DNA of 36,882 nt, taken from assembly GCF_001634385.1 (NCBI RefSeq), contig NZ_LIIN01000014.1:1-36882 (forward strand). Reading direction: 5' to 3'. A program made the position numbers and the translations under genes. The DNA is from Rathayibacter tanaceti. Its GTDB lineage: Bacteria; Actinomycetota; Actinomycetes; Actinomycetales; Microbacteriaceae. The notes beneath the pieces were generated by a model. That model was not told the DNA's origin. It saw only the letters and a program-made list of their open reading frames with translations, and made no database searches. Shown here in pieces: positions 1-8,137 of this stretch (its first letter is position 1; each line of letters starts with the position of its first letter).

Positions 1-726
1 CGTCCCCCTCGCCCTCGCCCTCGCCCTCGCCCTCGCCCTCGCCCTCGCCGAGGCTGCTCGCGGTGCCGTCGAAGAGCGCGCGTCCCCCGCCGAGGACCGC
101 GACACGGGTCGCCGGCTCCGGGACGTCGGCGAACAGGTGCGTGCTGAGCAGCACTGTGCTCGAGCGCGAACGCTCGGCCACTACCTCGCGGAAGAAGCTC
201 TGCTGCTCGGGGTCGAGCCCGACGGAGGGCTCGTCGAGAATCCAGAACGCGGGCTCGTGGACGAGGGAGGCGGCGATGCCGACCCGCTGCCGCATCCCTC
301 CCGAGAGCGACCCGAACCGGCTGCCAGCGGAGTCGGCCAGACGGACGAGTCCGAGGGCGTCTCGCGCTCGCCGCCGACGGTCCCGATGCGGCAGACCCTT
401 GAGCCAGCCGCAGTACTCGACGCACTCCTGCGCCGTAAAGGACAGCGGGAATCCGACCGCCTGCGCCAGGAAGCCGACCTCTGCCACACCGCGCGCCGTT
501 CCCGGGAACCCTCGTCGAGCGCCCGAGCACCGATCACGATGGAGCCGGACGACGGAGGCCGCGCCTCGGCGAGCGCCTCCAGCAGGGTGCTCTTGCCGGC
601 GCCGTTGCGCCCGAGTACGACGGTCAGGCCGGGATCGATCGTCAGCGAAAGCCCCCGGAGCACGTCGCGCCTCCCGCGGGCGAGGCGCACGTCGTCGAGC
701 GCGATGCTGCGCTTCGGGTCGGCCAC
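1..726 (-). CDS. ABC transporter ATP-binding protein, frameshifted, 3' end beyond window
   Basis: This is an ATP-hydrolysing subunit of an ABC transporter, probably an exporter or ABC-2 type. The GTG start at 726 lies two bases after the stop of the secreted-protein gene upstream, so translation is probably coupled. The first frame gives the N-terminal strand pattern and Walker A GRNGAGKST. The frame then breaks near 495-500. In the next frame the protein continues with a Q-loop (FLAQ), signature LSGGMRQR, Walker B FWILDEPS and H-loop LLSTH. One added base restores the frame, as at eight other sites in this window. The C-terminus enters a Gly-Glu repeat and runs off the left edge. The permease partner is presumably outside the window. 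The ATPase call is firm; the substrate is unknown. Confidence 0.85.
7..48. repeat. Hexanucleotide microsatellite, about 7 copies of CCTCGC
   Basis: Seven tandem copies of CCTCGC are visible at the left edge. On the minus strand they are in frame with the ABC ATPase and encode a (Gly-Glu)n tail after the ATPase fold. A 6-bp unit changes copy number without breaking frame. The window edge may be close to an assembly difficulty caused by this repeat. Confidence 0.9.
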
Positions 727-728
727 GG

Positions 729-1139
729 TCAGCAGTGGCTGAACACGATGCGGTCGGTGTCCCCCGTTGTGACGATCGTGCCGCCGCCCCCGTTCACGTC
801 CCCGGACGCGAAGTATGTGGTGTCGCCACCGCTGTCGCACTGCTCGTTGCTCGTGAAGACGTGCGAGCCGTCCTCGGCGTCGGTCGACGTGAAGACGAGC
901 GCGTCCGGTAGGTAGTCGTCGTAGTGCCAGACCTGCACGCTGAGCGAGCGGTCCGCGGAGGTATCGCGATCGGCACGTCCCCATGCTCCGAGGCGGAGGT
1001 CCGTCGTCCGGTAGGGCGTCGAGGTGGTGAGGGAGCATCCTGCCGCTTCGTTGGACGAATCCGCTCGCGCGGGCGCAGCCGCGAGAGCGGTCGCCGCAGT
1101 GACGCGAGCGATGGACGTGACGAGAGTTCGAACAGACAT
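729..1139 (-). CDS. Small secreted protein of unknown function
   Basis: This 136-residue protein starts at the ATG at 1139, chosen because GGAGG lies six bases upstream; a longer in-frame reading to 1238 lacks such a site. Residues 1 to about 23 form a Sec signal peptide (MSVRTLVTSI, then an Ala-rich core ending APARA). The mature part has two widely spaced cysteines near its start and end (AGCSL and FSHC) plus one in NEQCDSG, and is rich in Asp, Thr and Ser. I recognise no family. It is the first gene of a minus-strand pair with the ABC ATPase, whose start follows its stop by two bases, so the transporter may act on or with it, but that is only context. A perfect palindrome lies about 43 bases upstream. 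Confidence 0.75.
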   Translation of the reverse strand: MSVRTLVTSIARVTAATALAAAPARADSSNEAAGCSLTTSTPYRTTDLRLGAWGRADRDTSADRSLSVQVWHYDDYLPDALVFTSTDAEDGSHVFTSNEQCDSGGDTTYFASGDVNGGGGTIVTTGDTDRIVFSHC

Positions 1140-1181
1140 GGCATCCTCCAGAATCGCCTCGACGAGCCCCGACCCGACCCG

Positions 1182-1196
1182 ACTGTCGACGACAGT
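1182..1196. promoter_or_regulatory. Perfect palindrome ACTGTCG-A-CGACAGT
   Basis: Two 7-bp arms are separated by one base, 43-57 bp upstream of the ATG at 1139. On the minus strand it overlaps a plausible -10 element (TACTGT, about 18 bp after TTGTGT). Position and symmetry suggest an operator for the secreted-protein/ABC unit. No regulator is identified. Confidence 0.4.
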
Positions 1197-1528
1197 AGAG
1201 AGATCGTCATTCTGGACACAAGGTCCATCACGCGCCAAAAAGGGGGACGGATCACCGCGTGCACGGCGATCGTCGAGGGGATGGCACGCACTCCGAACCT
1301 CCGATCCGCCGCCCGTCAGATCGATCCATCACCGACGGCCCGCCCGGACGACTCGCACGATCCGACGTCGCAGGATGATGGCGGTGCCGGACTACCGCGA
1401 CGGGCACCTCAGCATCGGAGCACGCCTGCCGCTCCGACAGTCACGGGACAGAGTCCATCCCGCACGGGCGACCGGATCGACTCGGGAGCGCAGACCGATG
1501 CGCTGGGCAACTGGCCCACGCTCGGCAG

Positions 1529-1547
1529 TTAGGTTAGGGTAACCTTC
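1529..1547. promoter_or_regulatory. DtxR/IdeR-type iron box
   Basis: The 19-bp site TTAGGTTAGGGTAACCTTC closely matches the known actinobacterial DtxR/IdeR consensus (TTAGGTTAGSCTAACCTAA). It ends 29 bp before the GTG start of the siderophore-binding lipoprotein, where an iron-loaded repressor would block transcription. It implies iron-repressed expression of the four-gene importer downstream. Confidence 0.85.
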
Positions 1548-1576
1548 GCAACCTCACCCTCCTCCGAAGGATCATC

Positions 1577-2625
1577 GTGCCCGCCACCCGCACCCCCCTC
1601 CGCCTGACCGCCGTCGCTTCGATGGGCCTCGCCGCCCTGCTGCTCACCGCCTGCGCGGGAGGAGCCGACGCCGGCTCCGAGGGCACCTCCGAGAGCAGCG
1701 CCGCCTCGACCGGCGAGGGTCTCCCCGTCACCGTCGAGCACGCGTTCGGCAGCACCACTGTCGAGTCGGCCGACCGCGTCGTCGCCACGAGCTGGACGAA
1801 CCAGGACGTCGCCCTGGCGCTCGGGGTCACCCCCGTCGGCTTCACCCGCGCCTCCTACGGCGACGAGGACGGCGACGGCCTGCTCGCGTGGACGAAGGAG
1901 GCACTCGACGCTGCCGGCGCCGAGACTCCAGCCCTCTTCGACGAGACCGACGGTGTGCCCTTCGAGGCCATCTCGGACCTCGAGCCGACCGTGATCCTCT
2001 CGGCCTACTCCGGCATCACCCAGCAGGACTACGACACGCTCAGCCAGATCGCCCCGACCGTCGCCTACCCGGGCCTGCCCTGGGGCACGACGTGGCAGGA
2101 CTCGGCGAAGCTCGACGGAGCCGCACTCGGCCTGGAGGACGAGGCGGTCGCGAAGGTCGGCGAGGTCGAGAGCGAGATCAGCCAGGCCACGGCCGCGTAC
2201 CCGCAGCTCGCGGGCACCACCTTCATGTACGGCTGGTACGACCCCACCGACGCGAGCTCGTTCACGTACTACACGCCGAACGACGCGCGGGTGAAGTTCG
2301 TCGAGGACCTCGGCCTCGACGTCGCCCCCAGCGTCACCGAGCTCTCGGGCGACTCCGAAGCGTTCAGCGGCACCCTCAGCTCCGAGAACGCGGACCAGCT
2401 CGACGCCGACGTGCTCGTCGTCTACGGCGACGACACCACCCTCGCGGCACTGCAGGCCGACCCGCTGCTCTCCAAGATCCCTGCCGTCGCACGCGGATCC
2501 GTCTACGTGCTCAAGGACGCTCCTCGGCCGCCATGGCCACCTCCTCGCCGAACCTGCTCAGCATCCCCTGGGTGCTCGACGAGTACACCGCCGGCCTGGC
2601 CGCAGCCGCCGACAAGGTGTCGTGA
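1577..2625 (+). CDS. Iron-siderophore ABC transporter substrate-binding lipoprotein, one frameshift
   Basis: This is the extracytoplasmic receptor of a Fe3+-siderophore importer (periplasmic-binding-protein type 2, FecB/FepB-like). The GTG start at 1577 follows GAAGGA. Residues 1-26 form a lipoprotein signal with lipobox LTAC, Cys26 being the acylated residue. The mature protein has family traits: FGSTTV near the start, then DLEPTVIL and YPGLPWG. The frame breaks at about 2519 after VYVLKD and continues in another frame with SSAAMATSSPNLLSIPWVLD to the TGA at 2623-2625. Adding one G restores a 349-residue protein of normal family length. The stop overlaps the next start (GTGA). No siderophore biosynthesis genes are visible, so the ligand may be made elsewhere or by other organisms. 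Confidence 0.9.
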
Positions 2626-3689
2626 CCAGCAGACCACCTGCACCACTGCGGCGCCCCGGACGCGAGGACACTCGCGGTCGGGGCGCCGCAGGGCGTGCAC
2701 GGCGGCGGATGCTCGCGCTCGTCGCGGCGCTCGTCGCCCTCGCCGTCGCCTGCATCCTCTCGCTCGTCTACGGCTCGCGCGAGATCCCGCTCACCGAGGT
2801 CTGGTCGGCGCTGACCGCCCCCGATCCCGCCTCCATCGTCGATGCGGCCGTCCAGGGACGGGTGCCGCGCACCGTTCTCGCGATCCTGGTCGGCGCAGCA
2901 CTCGGACTCTCGGGAGCCGTGATGCAGGGCCTCACCCGCAACCCGCTCGCCGATCCGGGGATCCTCGGCCTCAACTCCGGCGCCTCGCTCGCGGTGGTAC
3001 TCGGCATCGCCGGGGTGGGAGCGACCAGCGTGCCGCAGTTCATCGGGCTGGCGTTCCTCGGCGCGGCGGCGGCCGGCGCCTTCGTCTACGCCGTCGCGTC
3101 GATCGGCCGCGAGGGCGCGACTCCGCTCAAGCTGGCGCTCGCCGGGGCCGCCACCGCCGCCGCGCTCACCTCGCTCATCAGCGCCGTCCTGCTCACCCAG
3201 GAGACGACGCTCAACCGCTTCCGCTTCTGGCAGGTCGGCGGAGTCGGCAGCGCCGACCCGACGAGCATCGTGCAGGTGCTGCCGTTCCTCGCTATCGGCC
3301 TCGTGCTTGCGCTCGCGAGCGCGAGCGGGCTCGACGCGCTGGCGCTCGGCGACGAGCTGGCGACGGGCCTCGGCCGCCGCGTGGGGCGCATCCGCATGCT
3401 CGCGGGAGTCTCCGCGGTGCTGCTGTGCGGAGCCGCGACCGCGATCGCCGGCCCGATCGGATTCATCGGCCTGGTCGTACCGCACCTCGCGCGCCGCGTC
3501 ACCGGGCCCGCGCACGCATGGCTGCTCCCCTCCTCCGCTCTGCTCGGGGCACTTCTGCTGCTGGTCGCCGACGTGGTCGGCCGGGTGGTCGCCCGGCCGA
3601 GCGACGTCGAAGTCGGGATCGTCACCGCCCTGATCGGCGCCCCTGTGCTGATCGCGATCGTGCGCCGCTCGAAGGTGCGCGCGCTGTGA
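2622..3689 (+). CDS. FecCD-family siderophore ABC permease 1
   Basis: This 355-residue integral membrane protein forms half of the translocation channel of the iron-siderophore importer. The GTG start overlaps the binding-protein stop by four bases (GTGA). After a basic cytoplasmic N-terminus come about ten membrane segments. Family motifs include VPRTVLAILVGAALGLSGA, QGLTRNPLADPGILGLNSGA (the ATPase coupling region) and GPIGFIGLVVPHLARR near the C-terminus. Length and order are normal for FecC/FecD-type permeases. It pairs with the second permease, whose GTG start again overlaps its own stop by four bases. Confidence 0.95.
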   Translation: MTSRPPAPLRRPGREDTRGRGAAGRARRRMLALVAALVALAVACILSLVYGSREIPLTEVWSALTAPDPASIVDAAVQGRVPRTVLAILVGAALGLSGAVMQGLTRNPLADPGILGLNSGASLAVVLGIAGVGATSVPQFIGLAFLGAAAAGAFVYAVASIGREGATPLKLALAGAATAAALTSLISAVLLTQETTLNRFRFWQVGGVGSADPTSIVQVLPFLAIGLVLALASASGLDALALGDELATGLGRRVGRIRMLAGVSAVLLCGAATAIAGPIGFIGLVVPHLARRVTGPAHAWLLPSSALLGALLLLVADVVGRVVARPSDVEVGIVTALIGAPVLIAIVRRSKVRAL

Positions 3690-4722
3690 TCGCGAGCATC
3701 ACCGCGGGGCGGAGGGTGCGTCGACGGCGGACGGTGATCGGATGCGCCGTGCTGGCCGCGCTCGCCCTCTCGCTCGTCGTCGTCTCGCTCACGGTCGGCA
3801 GCACCGTCTACTCGGTGCCGCAGGTGATCCGGGTGGTCCTCGGCGAGAGCGTGCCCGGCGCCTCCTTCACCGTTGGCACCCTGCGCCTGCCCCGCACGAT
3901 CACCGCGGTACTCGTGGGCGTCGGGTTCGGGATGGGTGGGGTGATCTTCCAGACGATGCTGCGCAATGCACTCGCGAGTCCCGACATCATCGGCATCACC
4001 TCGGGCGCGAGCGCCGCGGCCGTCGTCGCCATCGCCTTCTTCGGTCTCTCGGGAGGCGCGGTCTCGGTGATCGCGGTCGCCGCGGGTCTCGCCACGGCGC
4101 TGCTCATCGCGAGCCTCGCCGAGGGCGGCGGAGTGATCGGCGCGCGCCTGATCCTGATCGGCATCGGGGTCGCGGCGATGTTCCAGAGCGTGATCGCCTA
4201 CGTGCAGACGCGCGCGGACTTCGAGGACGTGCAGGAGTCGCTGCGCTGGCTGAGCGGGAGTCTCAACTCGGCCGCGTGGTCGAGCGTGCCGCCGCTGACA
4301 CTGTCGATGCTCGTGCTCGTGCCGCTCGCCCTGCTGCTCGCCGGCAGGCTCTCGGTGCTCCAGCTCGGCGACGAGTCAGCAAGCGCCCTCGGCGTCGACG
4401 TGCGCCGCAGCCGGCTGGCATTGCTCGCGGTCGGAGTCGGGCTCGTCGCCGTCGCGACCGCCGCGACGGGGCCGATCGCGTTCGTCGCGTTCGTCTCCGG
4501 TCCGATCGCGCACCGCCTGCTGCCGAGCGCCCGCTCGCTCCTGATGCCCTCCGCCCTCGTCGGAGTGGTGGTCGTCCTCGCCGCCGATCTGCTCGCGCAG
4601 CACGTCGTCGGCGCCGTGTTCTCGGGCGCCCGCTTCCCGGTCGGAGTCGTCACGGGCGCTCTCGGCGCCCCGTTCCTGCTCTGGCTCCTCGCCCGCCGCA
4701 ATCGCACCGGAGGTCCCTGTGA
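3686..4722 (+). CDS. FecCD-family siderophore ABC permease 2, frameshift at the 3' end
   Basis: This is the second membrane half of the iron-siderophore importer. The GTG at 3686 overlaps the preceding TGA by four bases. Motifs match the family: LRLPRTITAVLVGVGFGMGG, LRNALASPDIIGITSGAS and TGPIAFVAFVSGPIAHR. No stop occurs in this frame at the expected end; the frame stays open into antisense sequence as far as 5956. One extra C in the CCC run at 4715-4717 would give GGPL followed by TGA at 4720-4722. That would yield a 345-residue protein and the same GTGA overlap with the ATPase gene seen at the two earlier junctions. I therefore place the true end at 4722. Confidence 0.9.
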
Positions 4723-5522
4723 CCGCACCGCACACCCTGAGCGCCGACGCCGTGACGCTGGCGTACAACGAGCGCGTCGTCGTCGACGGGCTCTCGCTCA
4801 CCGTGCCGACGGGGGCGATCAGCGTGATCGTCGGAGCGAACGCCTGCGGCAAGTCGACCCTCCTCCGGGCGATGGCCCGGCTGATCACACCGCGGAACGG
4901 AGCGGTCCTGCTCGACGGGCAGGCGATCCACCGCCTCCCGACGCGGCAGGTCGCGCAGCAGGTCGGGCTGCTGCCGCAGACGCCGATCGCCCCGGAGGGG
5001 ATCGCCGTCTCGGACCTCGTCGCGCGCGGCCGCTATCCGCACCGGGGATTCCTCGGCCGAGGCTCGGGGACCGACGACGACGCGATCGTCGAGGACGCGC
5101 TGCGTGCGACCGGCACGCTCGAGCTCGCCGACCGGCCGGTGGACGAGCTCTCCGGCGGGCAGCGGCAGCGGGTGTGGATCGCGATGGCTCTGGCACAGCG
5201 GACCGACGTGCTGCTGCTCGACGAGCCGACGACCTACCTCGATGTGTCCCACCAGGTCGAGGTGCTCGATCTGCTCACCGACCTCAACCGCTCGCGCGGC
5301 ACCACCATCGTGATCGTCCTGCACGACCTGAACCTCGCCGCACGCTACGCCGACCATCTGTTCGCGGTCCGCGCAGGCGCGCTCTACGCCTCCGGTGCCC
5401 CCGCCGAGGTGGTGACGCCCGAGACGGTGCGCGCCGTCTTCGGCATGGAGTCGCGTGTGATCGAGGACCCGGTGTCGCGGACCCCGCTGGTGCTGCCGAT
5501 CGGCCGGCACCACTCGCGCTGA
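4719..5522 (+). CDS. Siderophore ABC transporter ATP-binding protein (FecE/FepC type)
   Basis: This 267-residue cytoplasmic ATPase powers the iron-siderophore importer. Visible motifs are Walker A GANACGKST (39-47), Q-loop LLPQTP (about 85-90), signature LSGGQ (144-148), Walker B VLLLDEPT ending in Asp168-Glu169, and H-loop His202 in VLHDLN. The fragment GRYPHRGFLGR between Q-loop and signature is typical of iron-siderophore ATPases. The Walker A Ala-Cys replaces the more common Gly-Cys or Ser-Gly, but the Lys-Ser-Thr is intact. It is the last gene of the operon, with the GTG start overlapping the permease stop. A hairpin follows at 5542-5560. Confidence 0.95.
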   Translation: MTAPHTLSADAVTLAYNERVVVDGLSLTVPTGAISVIVGANACGKSTLLRAMARLITPRNGAVLLDGQAIHRLPTRQVAQQVGLLPQTPIAPEGIAVSDLVARGRYPHRGFLGRGSGTDDDAIVEDALRATGTLELADRPVDELSGGQRQRVWIAMALAQRTDVLLLDEPTTYLDVSHQVEVLDLLTDLNRSRGTTIVIVLHDLNLAARYADHLFAVRAGALYASGAPAEVVTPETVRAVFGMESRVIEDPVSRTPLVLPIGRHHSR

Positions 5523-5541
5523 CGCGGGCCTCGCCGAGGGA

Positions 5542-5560
5542 ACCCTGGGTACGCCAGGGT
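5542..5560. terminator. Short hairpin between convergent genes
   Basis: ACCCTGG and CCAGGGT form a perfect 7-bp stem around a 5-base loop, in the 44-bp gap between the ATPase stop and the convergent AraC gene. No T run follows on either strand, so it is a plausible but weak bidirectional terminator. Confidence 0.45.
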
Positions 5561-5566
5561 GGGACG

Positions 5567-6481
5567 TCACCCGGAGGCTGCCGGGCGCGATCGCCGGATG
5601 CTCCGCCACATGGTGGCGACCGTGCGGAACCCCGCGCGGCGAGCGACGGCCTCAAGCTCCTCCTGCGAGGTGACCCGCGCCGCGCCGAGCAGCCGCTGAG
5701 CGGTCCGGACCCGGGCCAGCCGGATCTGCTCGGCCGCCGTCGTGCCGTGCACCGAGAACGCCCGGCCCACCCGCGTCGCCGACGAGTTCACCCGCCGGAC
5801 GAGCTCGGCCACGGTCAGTCCGGTGTCCGAGGAGTCGGCGTCGATGATCGCCATCGCGCGCGAGAACAGCACCCATTCCGCCGTGGTCGCCGTCGACGCG
5901 TCGGCACGCGGCGCGTGCTCGTGGACAAGCGCGAGGACGGTCTCCTCGACGGCTGAGCTCAGGTGCCGCCAGGCCCTCGCATCAGCATCGATGGAGGTGG
6001 CGAGGAGCGAGTTGACGAGCGCGATCAGCACCTTGGTCGTCCCCAGCGCAGGCAGTGATCGCGTCGTGACAGCTGCGCTCGACACGCGCGGGTCCTCCCA
6101 CAGCGACCGCCGCAGCCGCACCAGGATCCAGGCGACGGGCCGGCTCGCGGTGACGACCGCCTCCGGCTGCGGGCCCAGGGTCAGCGACCCTCCGGCCTTG
6201 ACGGTGAGGACCGAGCCGTCAACCTCGACGTCGAGAGCACCCGAGACGACGGTCATCAGCAGGGCGTCCTCCTCGGTCAGGCGCGCCGAGAAGCGGAGGG
6301 GCGTCGCCCAGGTCCGAGAGAACGCGAGGTCCCGCAGTTCGATCGAGTCCGCGGCGATGCGGGCGGGTGGCGACCTCGACGCCGTGTCCAGGCCTCGCGC
6401 CGCCAACCACATCGCCGCGTCCACGCCTGCGAGGGAGACATCCCGTTCCGCGTGCACCGGTCGATCGGCCTTCGCAGCCAT
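5567..6481 (-). CDS. AraC-family transcriptional regulator
   Basis: This is a 304-residue cytoplasmic DNA-binding protein. The ATG at 6481 was chosen because GGAGG sits five bases upstream and the sequence before it shows no family similarity. Residues about 40-180 resemble the cupin-like sensing domain of AraC regulators that carry an AraC_binding_2 N-terminus (SRTWATPLRFS, then TVVSGALDVEVDG, then GGSLTLGP). The C-terminus has two helix-turn-helix units: TVAELVRRVNSSATRVGRAF (about 223-242) and the stretch ending ARRAGFRTVATMWRSIRRS (about 280-299). It is convergent with the iron importer and divergent from the Tat-exported repeat protein, which shares its upstream region. A role in iron uptake is possible but not shown. 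Confidence 0.85.
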   Translation of the reverse strand: MAAKADRPVHAERDVSLAGVDAAMWLAARGLDTASRSPPARIAADSIELRDLAFSRTWATPLRFSARLTEEDALLMTVVSGALDVEVDGSVLTVKAGGSLTLGPQPEAVVTASRPVAWILVRLRRSLWEDPRVSSAAVTTRSLPALGTTKVLIALVNSLLATSIDADARAWRHLSSAVEETVLALVHEHAPRADASTATTAEWVLFSRAMAIIDADSSDTGLTVAELVRRVNSSATRVGRAFSVHGTTAAEQIRLARVRTAQRLLGAARVTSQEELEAVARRAGFRTVATMWRSIRRSRPAASG

Positions 6482-6698
6482 GGTCGCCTCCGCTCCGATC
6501 CGCGAGAAGCGGGTACCAGCATGGTCACCGCCGACGCCGGATCGGCCGAGCCACGGAGAGGCGGGGACGCCGATCCACCGAAATCCGGTGCGCGGATCAC
6601 CCGTCTCTCCGCGAGAAGGCCCCTCCCGGTGACGGTAGTGGCGAGCCTCTTTCACGTCCCCACACACGCACTACCACTGACAGGAAAGGCGAGCCACC

Positions 6699-8021
6699 AT
6701 GGCCGACAAGAACTCCTCCGCCCACGAGCACCGCATCCCCACCGGATCCGAATGGACGATCCCCGATGACTCCGTGTCCGGCGGCCGTCCCCGCCGACGC
6801 ACCCTCGTCCAGGGCGCGGCCTGGACCATCCCGGTCGTCGCCGCCGCCTTCGCCACCCCGGCGCTCGCCGCGTCGAACGCCGCCGCCCTCGAGTTCGTCA
6901 ACGGACCGTATGCGCTGCAGCAGTGCGGCGAGCTCACGGGCGTGCAGGTGAGGGCGACCCAGAACGGGCAGCCCGCTCCGGACGGCTCCCCCATCCGCGT
7001 GACTTTGCCGGCCGGCTTCACCTTCTCGGACGGCAGCACCTCCGGAACCTTCCCCACGTCGGGAGGCACCGCGACGCTGCCCGCGATCACCACCGACTCG
7101 TCCACCCCCGGCGCGATCACCGCGACGTGGAACGGCCTCGTCGACTCCGAGCAGATCTCGGTGACGCCGCTCCCGACCGGCGCCGAGGTCTGGCAGAACG
7201 AGGGCCTCTTCGCGAGCTACCCGTCGGTCCCCTCGACGGCGACGGCTCTGGGCGGGAATTACTTCCTCACCCCCGACGGCACCCTCTACTACGGCAACGA
7301 CATCGTGCAGACGGGAGCGGCCTCCGCCGCGACCTCTCTGCGCGTGGGCTCGGACGGGCACTGGGTGAACGTCGTCCAGGCCTCGGGCGGGTCACGTACC
7401 TACCGCGACGGCGTGCTCGTCAGCTCGCTCTCCTCGACCGGAGCGTCGGTCACGCCGCTCGGGGCGAACTACTACCTGACCAACGGCAGCGTGAAGTCCC
7501 TCTACTACAACGAAACCCTCGTCGCCGAGAACGTGGCGTCCGCGGTCGCGGGCGACGGCTCCGGCGACCGCGCCACGGTCGTCTTCGCCTCAGGCGGGTC
7601 GGCCGTCTTCCTCAACGGAGTGCAGGAGAGCACGATCGCCAGCACCGGCTCGGGGTCGACCGCGCTGGGCGCGGGGTACTTCCTGTCCGGCAGCAACCTC
7701 TTCTTCGGCGAGCAGTTCGTGGCCTCCGGGGTGAGCTCGGCGCACGTGCACAAGCCGGGCGCTGCGGCAGGATCCGAGTCGACTGTCGACATCGTCCTCG
7801 ACGGCGGCACGGCGCAGACCTACACCGGCAGCACCCTCAGCGGAACGTGGGGTTCGGTCCCGAGCGGCGCGACCGCGCTCGGAGACGAGTTCTTCCGATC
7901 GGGAGACGCGATCTACTACCGCGACACGGTCATCCGCCGGGGCGTGTCGTCCGCTTCGACGATGAGCAGCGACGGAGCCGGCTACGTCAACGTCGTGCTC
8001 TCGGGCACCTGCCCGGCGTAG
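6699..8021 (+). CDS. Tat-exported surface protein with four ~70-residue repeats
   Basis: This 440-residue protein starts at the ATG at 6699, ten bases after AGGAAAGG. Residues 31-58 form a twin-arginine signal (RPRRRTLVQG, then a hydrophobic core ending in ATPALA), so it is probably exported folded. Residues about 62-158 look like an Ig-like beta domain (PIRVTLPAGFTFSDGS). Residues about 180-440 hold four repeats of roughly 70 residues, with cores ALGGNYFL..LYYGNDIV (183-203), PLGANYYL..LYYNETLV (253-275), ALGAGYFL..LFFGEQFV (322-341) and ALGDEFFR..IYYRDTVI (392-412). Each is followed by a VNVV/VDIV strand and a DGG/SGG turn, which suggests a small beta-propeller or solenoid. Two cysteines (76 and 438) could close it. 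No enzyme motif is seen. A strong terminator follows. Confidence 0.8.
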   Translation: MADKNSSAHEHRIPTGSEWTIPDDSVSGGRPRRRTLVQGAAWTIPVVAAAFATPALAASNAAALEFVNGPYALQQCGELTGVQVRATQNGQPAPDGSPIRVTLPAGFTFSDGSTSGTFPTSGGTATLPAITTDSSTPGAITATWNGLVDSEQISVTPLPTGAEVWQNEGLFASYPSVPSTATALGGNYFLTPDGTLYYGNDIVQTGAASAATSLRVGSDGHWVNVVQASGGSRTYRDGVLVSSLSSTGASVTPLGANYYLTNGSVKSLYYNETLVAENVASAVAGDGSGDRATVVFASGGSAVFLNGVQESTIASTGSGSTALGAGYFLSGSNLFFGEQFVASGVSSAHVHKPGAAAGSESTVDIVLDGGTAQTYTGSTLSGTWGSVPSGATALGDEFFRSGDAIYYRDTVIRRGVSSASTMSSDGAGYVNVVLSGTCPA

Positions 8022-8037
8022 CGCGCAGAGCGCGGCT

Positions 8038-8069
8038 GGAAGACCCTCGGACGAGTCCGGGGGTCTTCC
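8038..8069 (+). terminator. Strong hairpin terminator after the repeat protein
   Basis: GGAAGACCC (8038-8046) pairs perfectly with GGGTCTTCC (8061-8069), and an inner CGGA/TCCG stem closes a CGAG loop. It begins 17 bp after the stop codon of the Tat-exported protein. It lacks a long T run, which is common for actinobacterial terminators. Confidence 0.75.
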
Positions 8070-8137
8070 GGCCGTCAGCGGCCGTGTCCGGCGGTCGGAG
8101 GAGTGCGGACGGTTCCGGAGGTGCGCCAGGATGGGCG

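Larger units (their letters stand above)
1140..1576. promoter_or_regulatory. 437-bp intergenic region between divergent units
   Basis: No credible gene is visible here. It must hold the promoter for the minus-strand secreted protein/ABC pair and, at its right end, the iron-controlled promoter of the siderophore operon. A perfect palindrome and an iron box are listed separately. In about 1200-1525 I see no repeat, RNA or conserved motif. Reading frames crossing it look like random high-GC translation rich in Arg and Pro. Confidence 0.6.

Noticed and set aside
1240-1532. Overlapping plus-strand frames in the intergenic region before the iron box
   Set aside because: Composition is Arg/Pro/Ser-rich without hydrophobic pattern, no ribosome site is found, and the frames cross the promoter of the divergent gene.
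1577-5956. A single open frame of 1459 codons on the plus strand
   Set aside because: It joins the binding lipoprotein, antisense-like Arg-rich sequence, the second permease and more noise. It is open only because stops are rare in high-GC DNA and because two single-base breaks remove the true ends. It is not one protein.
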